NCBI RefSeq assembly: GCF_002002725.1
Contig: NZ_MUNW01000067.1
Coordinates: 38,452-102,451 of the forward strand
Direction of reading: 5' to 3'
Length of the DNA: 64,000 nt
From: Sinorhizobium sp. A49
GTDB taxonomy: Bacteria; Pseudomonadota; Alphaproteobacteria; Rhizobiales; Rhizobiaceae
Part shown: one piece after another, positions 17,984 through 26,430 of the stretch
Numbering within the stretch: position 1 is the stretch's first letter
Layout of the letters: the number at the start of each line of letters is the position of its first letter
Notes under the pieces: model-generated
Database searches by the model: none
What the model saw: the letters and a program-made list of their open reading frames with translations, nothing else
Told to the model about the DNA's origin: nothing
Position numbers and translations under genes: made by a program

Positions 17984-18140
17984 TTAAGAGCACGGGCGTA
18001 GAGCCCCCTGAAATTGACGCTGATCCACGGTACCGCTCGACCAAGCCAAATCCGCTATTGTCTCCTTGACGTAAGCGGGCAACCGGGGGGCTTAAGCGGC
18101 CACTGCTGCGGAGAACGACGTTGTCCCCGCGTTCGAACAT
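17984..18140 (-). pseudogene. Frameshifted YodC/DUF2158-like small protein
   Basis: Reading the reverse strand from ATG 18140 gives MFERGDNVVLRS, the usual opening of the small YodC/DUF2158 family. After a +1 shift the sequence continues as LAWSSGTVDQRQFQGALRP and stops at 17984, matching the family's second half (CxWFdG...F...LxP). The two halves lie in different frames, so the gene is broken or carries a sequence error. It lies about 95 bp before the pentapeptide gene. The similarity is judged by eye only. Confidence 0.4.
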
Positions 18141-18266
18141 CGTGCCGACGGCAAGCCCACGAGGTCGGCCGGGCACTGCGCCATCCCGTCACACACCGAC
18201 ATGCGCCTTTCGCCCCGTCGCAGAAGCACAAGAAAGATTACCGGGTGCCGAAGCGGGCAAAAGCGA

Positions 18267-18635
18267 TCAATGGCGTCGACTGACCGCAAGTCCTTCTCCG
18301 TCAAGCGGCGGATGATGGAGGCGAGTATGGCTGGCTGTGTTGGCGGCTCTTCTCTCCTTGCGTTGCGACGACGGTTTGCTCTTGGCGCGTTTATGCCCAC
18401 TTGCGGCGCCCAGCTCCCTGAGCCGTTGCGCAATAGCGAGGGCAGAGATCGTCTGCAGGATATTGCCATCGTCCACCTTGGGGTCTGAGAATGCGAGCAT
18501 GGATGCCCGGATGATCTTACCGCTTGCGGCCTTAGGGCAGCGCTCAACCGTAAAATCGTAGAGCTCGCCACCCGAGAGCCCCTCGGTTGCCCCTGCCAGG
18601 ATCACTTCATACATCCGCCTGCGTTTCTTACCCAT
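18267..18635 (-). CDS. Small basic uncharacterised protein under a FixK box
   Basis: A 122-residue protein from ATG 18635, preceded by GGAGG at 9 nt. It starts MGKKRRRMYEVILAGATEGL and continues with a compact alpha-helical region (GGELYDFTVERCPKA, IIRASMLAFSDPKVDD, ISALAIAQRLREL), then a basic, probably disordered tail. I do not recognise a named family, although it reads as a real conserved protein. A perfect FixK box is centred about 71 bp upstream of the start, giving a predicted leader of about 30 nt. It may be a small regulatory or nucleic-acid-binding protein of the microaerobic island, but that is a guess from charge alone. Confidence 0.6.
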   Translation of the reverse strand: MGKKRRRMYEVILAGATEGLSGGELYDFTVERCPKAASGKIIRASMLAFSDPKVDDGNILQTISALAIAQRLRELGAASGHKRAKSKPSSQRKERRAANTASHTRLHHPPLDGEGLAVSRRH

Positions 18636-18699
18636 CACAATGTCCTCCGGGTTTGGTCGGTGATCTTGTTTAGTGGACAACATCCAGAGGAGATTTGCA

Positions 18700-18713
18700 T
18701 TGATGCGCATCAA
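18700..18713 (-). promoter_or_regulatory. FixK/Fnr box (TTGATGCGCATCAA)
   Basis: Perfect TTGAT-N4-ATCAA. For the reverse gene at 18267-18635, a class II position would start the transcript near 18665, 30 nt before the ATG. Confidence 0.8.
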
Positions 18714-19056
18714 CGATGCGCTTCGGATTTGGCCAGTTCCACACGGCGAAACTTGAAACGTCGATGGTCAAGTTGAGAACGAACATCGGCAACGCCCTGA
18801 ACAGCGTAAGCGGCTTCAACCTTACGAGCGACAAGGACCTCAAACCCGAGATTGGACATGCTGGCGGCTGATAGTGCCGACTTCGGTTGATGACAACAAT
18901 GAGGCCAACGTCCTTGGCATCAAGGTTGCCGATGCCAAATCGACGTGACATTCTCGGCGGAATGAGACCACCGCAGTCGCGCTGTTATCCATTATCCGTG
19001 GCCTTAGCCTTCGCTGCTCACGTCATATCCGGCATTGAAGCTCGCGCGGAGCATTT

Positions 19057-19070
19057 TTGACCGGCATCAA
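19057..19070 (+). promoter_or_regulatory. FixK/Fnr box (TTGACCGGCATCAA)
   Basis: Matches TTGA-N6-TCAA. It is centred about 52 bp before the Usp start at 19116, predicting a transcript start near 19105 and a very short leader that still holds the GGAGG site. Confidence 0.78.
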
Positions 19071-19115
19071 TGCATTCCGCTTAAGTTGTGGGAGACTTAC
19101 TGAAACGGAGGGACG

Positions 19116-19640
19116 ATGATGGTCAAACACGTTCTCGTTGCAACAGACGGCTCCGAAACGGCTTGGAAAGCCGTGGAGATGGCCACCAATATCGCAAGGG
19201 CTTGCGGGGCTCGCGTCACAATCCTTCACGTCATAGTAAACGGCTTGAGGGCCGAGGAAGCAAGCCAACTTGCACGAGCCGAGCATATTGTGCGACGTGT
19301 GTCGCCGATTACGATGCCTGGGCAAGAGCGGGCTCTCTTCTCGATGGGCGCTCTATTGCAAAATTCGCAAGGCGACATTGGCAAGGCGATGTCGGCGCTC
19401 GGCGAACGCATTGTCGAGGATGCGGCCGAACATGCACGAACTCTTGGCGTCGACGACGTGCACACGCGGATCGAACCCGGGGACTATTCCGGGACCATTC
19501 TCGCCGTGTCGGATGAGATTGGTGCGGACATGATTGTCGTCGGAAGCCGTGGGCTTGGAAGATTGGCCGGCATGCTGCTTGGAAGCGTCTCAATGAAGGT
19601 TGCGCAACAGGCGGCTTGCTCGGTCATGATAGTGCGGTGA
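19116..19640 (+). CDS. Universal stress protein, single UspA domain
   Basis: A 174-residue UspA-fold protein. It begins VKHVLVATDGSETAWKAVE (the first strand with the ATP-site aspartate) and ends with the nucleotide-binding motif GSRGLGRLAGMLLGSVS, a good G-2x-G-9x-G-S match, followed by VAQQAACSVMIVR. It should therefore bind ATP, unlike the UspA subclass. ATG 19116 follows CGGAGGG. A FixK box sits just upstream. It is the only single-domain Usp here; two tandem-domain paralogs lie at 20759 and 35664. Confidence 0.9.
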   Translation: MMVKHVLVATDGSETAWKAVEMATNIARACGARVTILHVIVNGLRAEEASQLARAEHIVRRVSPITMPGQERALFSMGALLQNSQGDIGKAMSALGERIVEDAAEHARTLGVDDVHTRIEPGDYSGTILAVSDEIGADMIVVGSRGLGRLAGMLLGSVSMKVAQQAACSVMIVR

Positions 19641-19690
19641 ACGCACCCGCTGGCGTGAAATGAGCTGTGCCAAATAGCGCTTCCCTATTT

Positions 19691-19909
19691 TCAGGCCCGA
19701 TCAGTCACGACTTCTTGTCCAACAGAGGTAAAGGGCGGGAGACCTGCCAAGGCTTTATGCGGCTCAACGTTCGGATATTTTTCTTTGAACAGAACGCCTT
19801 TGATCAAGAGTACGCTGAAGATCGACGCAATCACCAAAACGATCACAATCAAAAGCAGCCTGTTCAACAGGGTGCCCAGTAGTGCAGGAAGTCTCCGGCG
19901 CTTGTCCAT
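19691..19909 (-). CDS. Small single-span membrane protein
   Basis: A 72-residue protein from ATG 19909 with GGGGA about 10 nt upstream. The N-terminus is basic (MDKRRRLPALLGTLLNR), then one hydrophobic span (LLLIVIVLVIASIFSVLLI, about residues 18-36) and a short hydrophilic C-terminal segment with several prolines. No family recognised. It is divergent from hsp20, and the TTGAC-N4-GTCAA box at 20002-20015 lies between the two, so both may be induced together. Positive-inside logic puts the C-terminus in the periplasm. Confidence 0.5.
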   Translation of the reverse strand: MDKRRRLPALLGTLLNRLLLIVIVLVIASIFSVLLIKGVLFKEKYPNVEPHKALAGLPPFTSVGQEVVTDRA

Positions 19910-20001
19910 CTCAATCCCCGAAATGTGGATCGTGATTTCAGTAACGGCACGATGGGCAGCGCCCTGCATTGCTCAACGTCAAAGCTGCGGCAACATCGCT
20001 T

Positions 20002-20015
20002 TTGACGGCCGTCAA
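20002..20015 (+). promoter_or_regulatory. FixK/Fnr-type box (TTGACGGCCGTCAA)
   Basis: A fully symmetrical TTGA-N6-TCAA palindrome between the divergent small membrane protein gene (starts 93 bp to the left) and hsp20 (starts 148 bp to the right). It could serve both. Confidence 0.7.
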
Positions 20016-20162
20016 TGCGCGCGGCACGCGGACGCGGTTTAATTGCGATCTCTGGTGGCCAGCAGACCGAACGCCAGAGAGGAACGGCGACCGAACCGAG
20101 CCGCCCTCCCCGCACCTGCGTCACCGGCCACGATCCATATCCATTTGAAGGAGAAAGCAGTC

Positions 20163-20690
20163 ATGGCTGAGACAGCAACCAAACCTCCAATCAAGCAAGA
20201 GGAAACGGCAATCGGAGGCCGCCAGGAATCGTGGGCGCCGTTTGAAGGTCTTCGAGCCGAAATCGACCGTTTGTTCGATGACTTTATCCCCCGCATCTCG
20301 CCTCGCCGCTTTGCGCCCACCAACCTTCAACGAGCCTCTCTACTGCCGACCTGGGCAATGGCGCCGTCTGTCGATCTCGTGGAAAGAGAGGCCAGCTATG
20401 AGATCACCGCCGAGCTCCCGGGCATCGAGGAGAAGGACATCGAAGTGAAAGTTTCGAACGGAAATCTGACAATCCGGGGCGAAAAGCAGGAAGCAAAAGA
20501 AGATGCACACAAGGAATACGTGTTGTCGGAGCGGCACTACGGTTCGTTCCAGCGAACGTTCAAAATGCCTGAGGGCGTCAAGGCCGACGACATTGCAGCG
20601 ACTTTCTCGAAGGGTGTGCTGACCGTCACCCTGCCAAAGAGCAACGAGGCTCGACAGAGCGAACGAAAGATCCAGGTGAAAACTGCCTGA
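20163..20690 (+). CDS. Hsp20/alpha-crystallin small heat-shock protein
   Basis: A 175-residue protein from ATG 20163 (GAAGGAG upstream; the frame is open further upstream but without initiation signals). The alpha-crystallin domain spans about residues 68-170: PSVDLVEREASYEITAELPGIEEKDIEV, GNLTIRGEKQ, YGSFQRTFKMPEGV, and the late TFSKGVLTVTLPKS with the conserved GVLT. It holds unfolding proteins without ATP. It lies between FixK-boxed genes and is followed by a tandem Usp and a P-type ATPase on the same strand. The lack of a ROSE-type hairpin directly at the start argues against thermosensor control. Confidence 0.92.
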   Translation: MAETATKPPIKQEETAIGGRQESWAPFEGLRAEIDRLFDDFIPRISPRRFAPTNLQRASLLPTWAMAPSVDLVEREASYEITAELPGIEEKDIEVKVSNGNLTIRGEKQEAKEDAHKEYVLSERHYGSFQRTFKMPEGVKADDIAATFSKGVLTVTLPKSNEARQSERKIQVKTA

Positions 20691-20758
20691 CCATCGAGCG
20701 TCCCGCTCAGCAAGGAGCACTGACACTTTGCGGAGCGGCGCGTACAAGGGAGGAAGAC

Positions 20759-21589
20759 ATGCCATTCAAGACGATTTTGAGCGTGCTGGGCGAGCACGGG
20801 GCTAGCGAGGATCTTCAGATCGCCATGAAACTCGCTGAGGAGGTGAGCGCTCATCTAAGCGCCCTTCTGGTTGTCATGGCGCCCATACCAAGTGGGCGCT
20901 ATCAGACGCTATCACCAAGTTGGCTGGAAGTGCGCGAACGCAACCTGCAGAAGCTTGCCGAAAGCCTCACCACTATCCGCGAGCGGATCGCGGTGAGCGA
21001 ATTGTCATTTGACGTCGACGGTGTTTACGCAGAAGTCACCGGACCAGCCTATGACATCGGTGAGAGGGCGCTTTACGCCGACCTGGTTCTGGCCGGCCCT
21101 AACCTCTTTCGGAACGAAGAACTGAAGTCGCAGGCCATCAATGGCGCACTGTTTCAAGCCGGGCGTCCTGTCTTGTTCGTTCCGCCCGATGTGAAGGCGA
21201 CGCTGCAGCCAAAGAGGATCCTGCTGGCGTGGGATTCGCGCCCGAGTGCGGCGCATGCGGCAAGGGACGCGCTCGAAATGATGAGGATGGCCCAGTCCGT
21301 ACATGTCACCATGGTCGATCCGGTTGCTGCATCGAGAGTGAGTGGCGATGAACCCGGAGCGGATGTGGCTACCTATCTGGCCCGCCAGGGCATCAATGTC
21401 TCCGTTGAGACCCTGCCGAGTTCAGGCCACCTGGCCGCAGAGACGTTGCAGAGGCATGCGTTGGACATAGACGCAGACATGGTTGTCATGGGAGCCTACG
21501 GCCATTCCAAACTGCTGCAGTTGCTCCTTGGCGGCGTCACAAAATCGATGCTCAAAGAGGCGCGGTTTCCGATTTTCATGGCGCACTGA
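20759..21589 (+). CDS. Tandem-domain universal stress protein
   Basis: A 276-residue protein with two Usp domains. The N-terminal half (from MPFKTILSVLGEHGASEDLQ) has a degenerate nucleotide motif. The C-terminal half starts KRILLAWDSRPSAAHAARDAL near residue 150 and ends with GAYGHSKLLQLLLGGVTKSML, a GxxGxS-type ATP-site variant. It starts 68 bp after hsp20 and ends 269 bp before a P-type ATPase. A closely similar paralog at 35664 is also followed by a P-type ATPase. Role: probable ATP-linked stress sensor or adaptor in hypoxia. Confidence 0.88.
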   Translation: MPFKTILSVLGEHGASEDLQIAMKLAEEVSAHLSALLVVMAPIPSGRYQTLSPSWLEVRERNLQKLAESLTTIRERIAVSELSFDVDGVYAEVTGPAYDIGERALYADLVLAGPNLFRNEELKSQAINGALFQAGRPVLFVPPDVKATLQPKRILLAWDSRPSAAHAARDALEMMRMAQSVHVTMVDPVAASRVSGDEPGADVATYLARQGINVSVETLPSSGHLAAETLQRHALDIDADMVVMGAYGHSKLLQLLLGGVTKSMLKEARFPIFMAH

Positions 21590-21611
21590 TCGGACGGCGA
21601 TTCCATCGCGA

Positions 21612-21627
21612 CCTGTTTGCAAACAGG
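21612..21627. promoter_or_regulatory. Perfect 16-bp palindrome (CCTGTTTGCAAACAGG)
   Basis: A fully symmetrical sequence in the gap between the Usp and the P-type ATPase genes. It fits a dimeric regulator site, or a small hairpin in the intercistronic RNA. No regulator can be named. The rest of the 21590-21858 gap shows no gene beyond a 23-codon frame at 21640. Confidence 0.4.
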
Positions 21628-21858
21628 AAGGGGACAGTCATGCAGCCGAGAATTCCACACGATCGCTGGGTTTCGGCAATGCGGCGGAGCCAAAAACCAG
21701 GCGACATGTAGAGCGGCGCATCGCGCACGGGTTTGCCCAGCCGCGGATATGACGCGGCCCCGCTGGGCATCGCTGTCGGCATTGAAGGGAGCAGTGCCTG
21801 CGAGGCACGCCACTCTATCGATCTGTCATGATCGTCCGTTGAAAAAGCGGAGGTGAGA

Positions 21859-24585
21859 ATGAAACCGGAAATGACCGGGGCGCAGACTTTACCATACCGC
21901 GCGTACGCCCACTCCGTAGCGGCCGTTGCGGATCATTTTGGTGTGGACCCGGCAGTTGGACTAACCCAGCAGGAGGTAGCGCGGCGGCTTGGCCGCTTCG
22001 GGCCGAACAGAGTTGCTGCGCGCAGGCGAGTCACCGAAATGGCCCTGATCGGGCGGCAGTTTGCCAGCTCCGTCGTGGCTTTACTGGCGGTCGCGTTGGT
22101 GCTCTCGCTCGTTTATGCGGAATGGAAACAAGCAGCGGCGATCGCGGCTGTGCTCGTGATCAACGCAGCCATAGGCTATTACACCGAGCGACAAGCTGTG
22201 CGTTCAATGGAGGCGCTGCGGCAGATGGCGGCGCGCAACGCGCGGGTGCGCAGGGACGGCCAGTCTCGCCAAATTTCGGCCGACCAGCTTGTGCCCGGTG
22301 ACGTGGTGGTCGTCGATGCGGGCGACGTCGTGCCAGCCGACATGCGGTGCGCAGGCAGTGCCGCGTTGAGCGTGGACGAGTCTGCCCTCACTGGCGAGTC
22401 GCTCCCGGTCGAGAAAGGTGTCGAGCCCAATCCCGATTTCGCCGTGCTCACCGAATGCAGTGCAATTCTGTTCAAGGGCACGCATGTCGTGCGGGGAAGC
22501 GGTGAGGCTATTGTTACCGGCACGGGTGCCTCAACCGAGATCGGACGTATCGCCGAACTCGTCGAAGGGGCAGAGAGTGGCGATTCACCACTCGAGCGGC
22601 AACTTGCGCACCTCTCCCATCAACTCATCTGGCTGACGCTTGCGCTCGCCGCCGTCGTCGCCGCGGCTGGAATCTATTCCGGCAAGCCGATCTTCCTGAT
22701 GGCAGAGACGTCGATCGCACTCGCGGTGGCAGCAATCCCGGAAGGTCTGCCGATTGTCGCGACGCTGGCCCTCGCCCGCGGCATGCTGCGCATGGCCGGT
22801 CGCAACGCGCTCGTTGAGAACCTGGCGGCGGTGGAGACGCTCGGGTCCACCACACTCATCCTCACTGACAAGACCGGCACCCTTACCGAGAACCGTATGG
22901 AGGTGGAGCGCGTCCTCACCCCGTCCGGCGAGTTCTCCATCGACCATTTGCACGCTGTCATCCTGAAGGAAGGGAACCCGGTTGATCCCGCCACGGATCC
23001 TGGGCTGATGCGGGCACTGCTCGTCGGCGTACTCTGCTCAAACGCCGAATATGACCACCATGCCGGTTTCGGCACCGGTGACCCGATGGAAGTGGCGCTG
23101 TTGCGTGCCGGCGGCTTTGCAGGGCTGCACCGCCGTGAGCAGACCGACACATATCCGGAAGTGCTGGAGCATCCTTTCGATCCGGCGACCAAGCGGATGA
23201 CGACTGTGCACCGCCACGGCGAGGGCCACTTCGCCGCCGTAAAAGGCGCACCTGAAGAAGTGCTGGCAGCAGCCGATCGGATCGGCGTCGAGGCAGCTTC
23301 GCTCGACGACACCGGGCGGGCGGCATGGCTCGGCCGCGCCGAGTGTTTGGCGACGGATGGCTTGCGTGTACTCGCGGTCGCCATCCATCCGGAAGCAGGG
23401 CCTGAGGAACCGGTTGCCTGCGGTCTCTCCTTTCTCGGCCTTGTCGCCTTCCGCGATCCCCCACGGCACGACATCGCGAATGCCGTCGCGGCAATGCGCA
23501 GCGCCGGCATTCGGGTCGTGATGGCAACCGGTGATCATCCGAGCACGGCGCTCAGTATTGCTCGTGCCGTCGGAATGGCGGAGCGCGATGCGACTGTAAC
23601 GACCGGAGCAGAACTGTCGCGCTTTGAGGAAACAGCGGATGCCGAGCGAAAGAAGATCGCTCACGGAGATATCTTCGCCCGCATGTCTCCTGAGCAGAAG
23701 CTCGACTTGATCGCCCTCTTCCAGCGCGAAGGCGAGGTGGTTGCCATGATCGGAGATGGCGTCAACGACGCGCCGGCGCTGACTACGGCCAATATCGGCA
23801 TCGCCATGGGACGGCGCGGCACCGACGTGGCACGAGAGGCGGCCGACATGGTGCTGCTCGATGATGCCTTCTCCACGATTGTTCATGCAGTGCGCGAGGG
23901 CCGGATCATCTTCGACAACATCCGTCGCTTCTCGATCTATCTGCTCTCCTGCAATCTCGCCGAGGTAGTGGTGGTGGGCCTTGCCGTCTTTGCCGGCCTT
24001 CCGCTGCCACTGACGCCGTTGCAGATTCTTTTCCTCAATCTGGTAACAGATGTCTTCCCTGCCTTCGCGCTCGCCGCTGGCGAGGGCGAAGGTGACGTGC
24101 TGGCCCGGCCGCCCCGCTCGCCAAAGGAGCCAATGCTCTCGGCCGGACAGTGGCGCGCAGTGGTGAGCCACGGTCTGGCGATTGCGATGGCAACGCTGAT
24201 CGCGCTCGTCGTAGCATCCTACGGGCTCGGGTTTGGAGCGCAGGAGTCGACGACGATCTCCTTCCTCACCATTGCGCTTGCCCAGCTCTGGCACGTGTTC
24301 AACATGCGCAGCCGCAGCAGTGGACTATGGCAGAACGCCGTTACGAAAAACCGGTTCGTCTGGTTTGCGCTCGCACTTTGTCTCGGGCTGATCTTGGCAG
24401 CTGTCACCGTGCCGGTCTTGGCCGAAGCGCTTCAGATTAGGCCGGTTGGAGCGCTCGGATGGGCACTGGCAATCGCATGCAGCTTGCTGCCGCTGATCAT
24501 GTGGCAGGCATCGCTGGCAACTGCGCGCGAACGGTCGGAGCGAGCAGTGGGAAAGCTGCGCAGCCGGAGTGCCCCACAACAATAG
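21859..24585 (+). CDS. P-type ATPase, type II (Ca2+/cation exporter, PacL/CtpF-like)
   Basis: A 908-residue pump from ATG 21859 (GCGGAGG upstream; an in-frame GTG at 21853 also exists). It has an N-terminal cation-ATPase domain, actuator TGES (near residue 180), phosphorylation motif DKTGT (near 338) and hinge GDGVNDAPA (near 634). Residues that bind Ca2+ in SERCA are kept: PEGLP in M4, NLAE in M5 (YLLSCNLAEVV) and NLVTD in M6. This supports Ca2+ or Mn2+ export rather than Mg2+ import. It follows a tandem Usp, like the other ATPase of the window, and probably belongs to the same microaerobic unit as hsp20. Confidence 0.9.
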   Translation: MKPEMTGAQTLPYRAYAHSVAAVADHFGVDPAVGLTQQEVARRLGRFGPNRVAARRRVTEMALIGRQFASSVVALLAVALVLSLVYAEWKQAAAIAAVLVINAAIGYYTERQAVRSMEALRQMAARNARVRRDGQSRQISADQLVPGDVVVVDAGDVVPADMRCAGSAALSVDESALTGESLPVEKGVEPNPDFAVLTECSAILFKGTHVVRGSGEAIVTGTGASTEIGRIAELVEGAESGDSPLERQLAHLSHQLIWLTLALAAVVAAAGIYSGKPIFLMAETSIALAVAAIPEGLPIVATLALARGMLRMAGRNALVENLAAVETLGSTTLILTDKTGTLTENRMEVERVLTPSGEFSIDHLHAVILKEGNPVDPATDPGLMRALLVGVLCSNAEYDHHAGFGTGDPMEVALLRAGGFAGLHRREQTDTYPEVLEHPFDPATKRMTTVHRHGEGHFAAVKGAPEEVLAAADRIGVEAASLDDTGRAAWLGRAECLATDGLRVLAVAIHPEAGPEEPVACGLSFLGLVAFRDPPRHDIANAVAAMRSAGIRVVMATGDHPSTALSIARAVGMAERDATVTTGAELSRFEETADAERKKIAHGDIFARMSPEQKLDLIALFQREGEVVAMIGDGVNDAPALTTANIGIAMGRRGTDVAREAADMVLLDDAFSTIVHAVREGRIIFDNIRRFSIYLLSCNLAEVVVVGLAVFAGLPLPLTPLQILFLNLVTDVFPAFALAAGEGEGDVLARPPRSPKEPMLSAGQWRAVVSHGLAIAMATLIALVVASYGLGFGAQESTTISFLTIALAQLWHVFNMRSRSSGLWQNAVTKNRFVWFALALCLGLILAAVTVPVLAEALQIRPVGALGWALAIACSLLPLIMWQASLATARERSERAVGKLRSRSAPQQ

Positions 24586-24728
24586 TATCTCCGGTGGAGA
24601 ACCGCTTGAGGATAATGCCCAAAGTCGGGTTCCCAGCCCACTCGTTCCTCATTGAGGATCTATATGCAACACTCCAAAGGCGAGTTTACCGTGGCTGGAG
24701 TTTCTGATCGCGAGAGGAGGCGCTTTTA

Positions 24729-26351
24729 TCATGGGTCTGGTCTTCTATGCTCATCCTCGTCGGACGCCTCAAAGGCACGTCTCATCTTGCGCAATGTTGC
24801 CCTTCGCGCCTTATCATCAGTCGCGCGATCGAGTTGATCCCGCAGGTCAAGCACGAAGGATTGAAAATCATTGTGCCAATCCCTGCGACCCGTCCTTACG
24901 GGATCGATCCGAGGGGGCAACAGAGCCTGAGCGATCGCTGACGCTCCCTCCGGACCCAGGACAAAACCTGAATCCAGATGCGGCTGGATGAGCGTTTCTT
25001 CAGGCAAGAATTTTGCGAGCCTTTCTTGAAGGCCGTCAAGCCCGGCTACCTCGCCGTGAACCAGAAAGACGTCTCGCTTTATCGGTTGGCGCGCTCGCAC
25101 CCATTCGGCCAACTCGCGACCATCAGCATGACCACTATAGATGTCCAGCTTGCGGATACGTGCACGCACGGTGATATCGTCGCCCTGAATGCGCACAACC
25201 GTTGCACCATCTTGGAGAATCCGGCCGAGGGTGCCCGCTGCCTGATAGCCGACAAGAAGCACAGTGCCCTCCTCGCGCCAAAGCCAGTTTTTCAGTCGAT
25301 GCCTTATCCGGCCAGCTTCACACATCCCGCTGGCTGCAATCACGATATGAAAACCCTTGATAAAGTCTATCGCCTTCGACTGTTCGACAGTTTCGGTGAA
25401 GCGGACGTTTTTTGCCCGCATCGCCTCCGACAACAGCCTGCCATTTTCAAGCTCTGAAGCATGTCTTTCGAAGACTTCACTGGCGCGCGTGGCCAGGGGC
25501 GAGTCAATCAGGATCGGGCTGGTCTTGATTGCCCCGGAACGCATGAGAACGATGAGGTCCGTAAGCAGTTCCTGCGTCCGCTCCACCGCGAACGATGGTA
25601 CGATAAGCGCTCCGTTGGGATGGTCTGCAGCAAGCACCTCATCGCGCAACTGTCGGCGGCGATCCTCATCGGTGACATCGTCTCGATCGACCGCACCGTA
25701 CGTGCTTTCGCATATGACGTAGTCCAGATCCCTGGGGCCGTCGGCGTCGAACTGCAGGAGCTTGTGGCGGGGCCCAATGTCACCTGAGAAAAGCAGGCGT
25801 CGGGGAGACGTCGCCGTTTCGACTTCCATCTCGACCGATGCGGAGCCCAACAGATGACCGGCATCCCAAAATCGAAATCGTATACCTTCGGCAGCTTTGT
25901 GCCATCTTCCCAACGGAACCTGGCGGAACAACGTGATGGCTCTTGCAGCATCAGCGGCGGTGTAGATTGGCGTGACGGCTCGCTTGCCACGCCTCTGATT
26001 GCGCCGGTTGAGATGTTCAACCTCGCTCTCCTGAATATGGGCGGCATCAGGAAGCATAACCGAACACAGATCGATGGTCGCAGGCGTTGCAAAGATTGGT
26101 CCGCCGTAGCCCATGCTCGAGAGCTTCGGCAACAGGCCGGAATGATCGATATGCGCATGGGTCAGAATGACGGCATCAATATCAGTGGGCTCGAATGGGA
26201 ACCGCCGATAGTTCAGTTCCTTTTCTGTCTTCGAACCCTGAAACAGGCCGCAGTCGACCAGTATTCTTGCATCCGCCGTCTCGATGAGCTGGCAAGATCC
26301 AGTCACCGCGCCGGCGGCGCCGTGAAAGTGAATGGTGGGGTCCATCGGCAT
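24729..26351 (-). CDS. Metallo-beta-lactamase/beta-CASP RNA hydrolase (CPSF73-like)
   Basis: A 540-residue protein starting at ATG 26351, chosen for AGGAGG 8 nt upstream. It has the metal-binding motif HAHIDHSG at residues 65-72, further ligands in the DAGHLLGSASVE and SGDIG segments, and the beta-CASP insert with LVGYQAAGTLGRIL. Next come the RMMBL-type region with YSGHADGRELAEW and HGEVAGLDGLQERL, and a 50-residue charged extension. This architecture belongs to RNA exonucleases/endonucleases such as CPSF73 and TTHA0252. It lies 79 bp downstream of the OTCase-like gene on the same strand, so the two probably form an operon under the FixK box at 27563. Confidence 0.9.
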   Translation of the reverse strand: MPMDPTIHFHGAAGAVTGSCQLIETADARILVDCGLFQGSKTEKELNYRRFPFEPTDIDAVILTHAHIDHSGLLPKLSSMGYGGPIFATPATIDLCSVMLPDAAHIQESEVEHLNRRNQRRGKRAVTPIYTAADAARAITLFRQVPLGRWHKAAEGIRFRFWDAGHLLGSASVEMEVETATSPRRLLFSGDIGPRHKLLQFDADGPRDLDYVICESTYGAVDRDDVTDEDRRRQLRDEVLAADHPNGALIVPSFAVERTQELLTDLIVLMRSGAIKTSPILIDSPLATRASEVFERHASELENGRLLSEAMRAKNVRFTETVEQSKAIDFIKGFHIVIAASGMCEAGRIRHRLKNWLWREEGTVLLVGYQAAGTLGRILQDGATVVRIQGDDITVRARIRKLDIYSGHADGRELAEWVRARQPIKRDVFLVHGEVAGLDGLQERLAKFLPEETLIQPHLDSGFVLGPEGASAIAQALLPPRIDPVRTGRRDWHNDFQSFVLDLRDQLDRATDDKARRATLRKMRRAFEASDEDEHRRPDP

Positions 26352-26430
26352 CTCATATGCCTCCTGAGGATAGACTGCGGCTCTGCTGAACAAGATCGCC
26401 GCTCTTTGCCGCGTGATGTGCCGGGTCCGG

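Larger units (their letters stand above)
18636..19115. other. Regulatory gap between two FixK-controlled genes
   Basis: Holds the FixK boxes at 18700 and 19057. A 51-codon forward frame at 18716-18871 overlaps the promoter region and has no ribosome-binding site; I do not call it. Confidence 0.5.

Noticed and set aside
18716..18871. 51-codon forward frame (MRFGFGQFHTAKLETS...) that faintly recalls an autotransporter segment
   Set aside because: It overlaps the promoter of the reverse gene, has no ribosome site, and the resemblance is too weak to support.
21640..21711. 23-codon frame with a GGAAGGGG ribosome site before the type II ATPase
   Set aside because: Too short and without any conserved feature to support translation.
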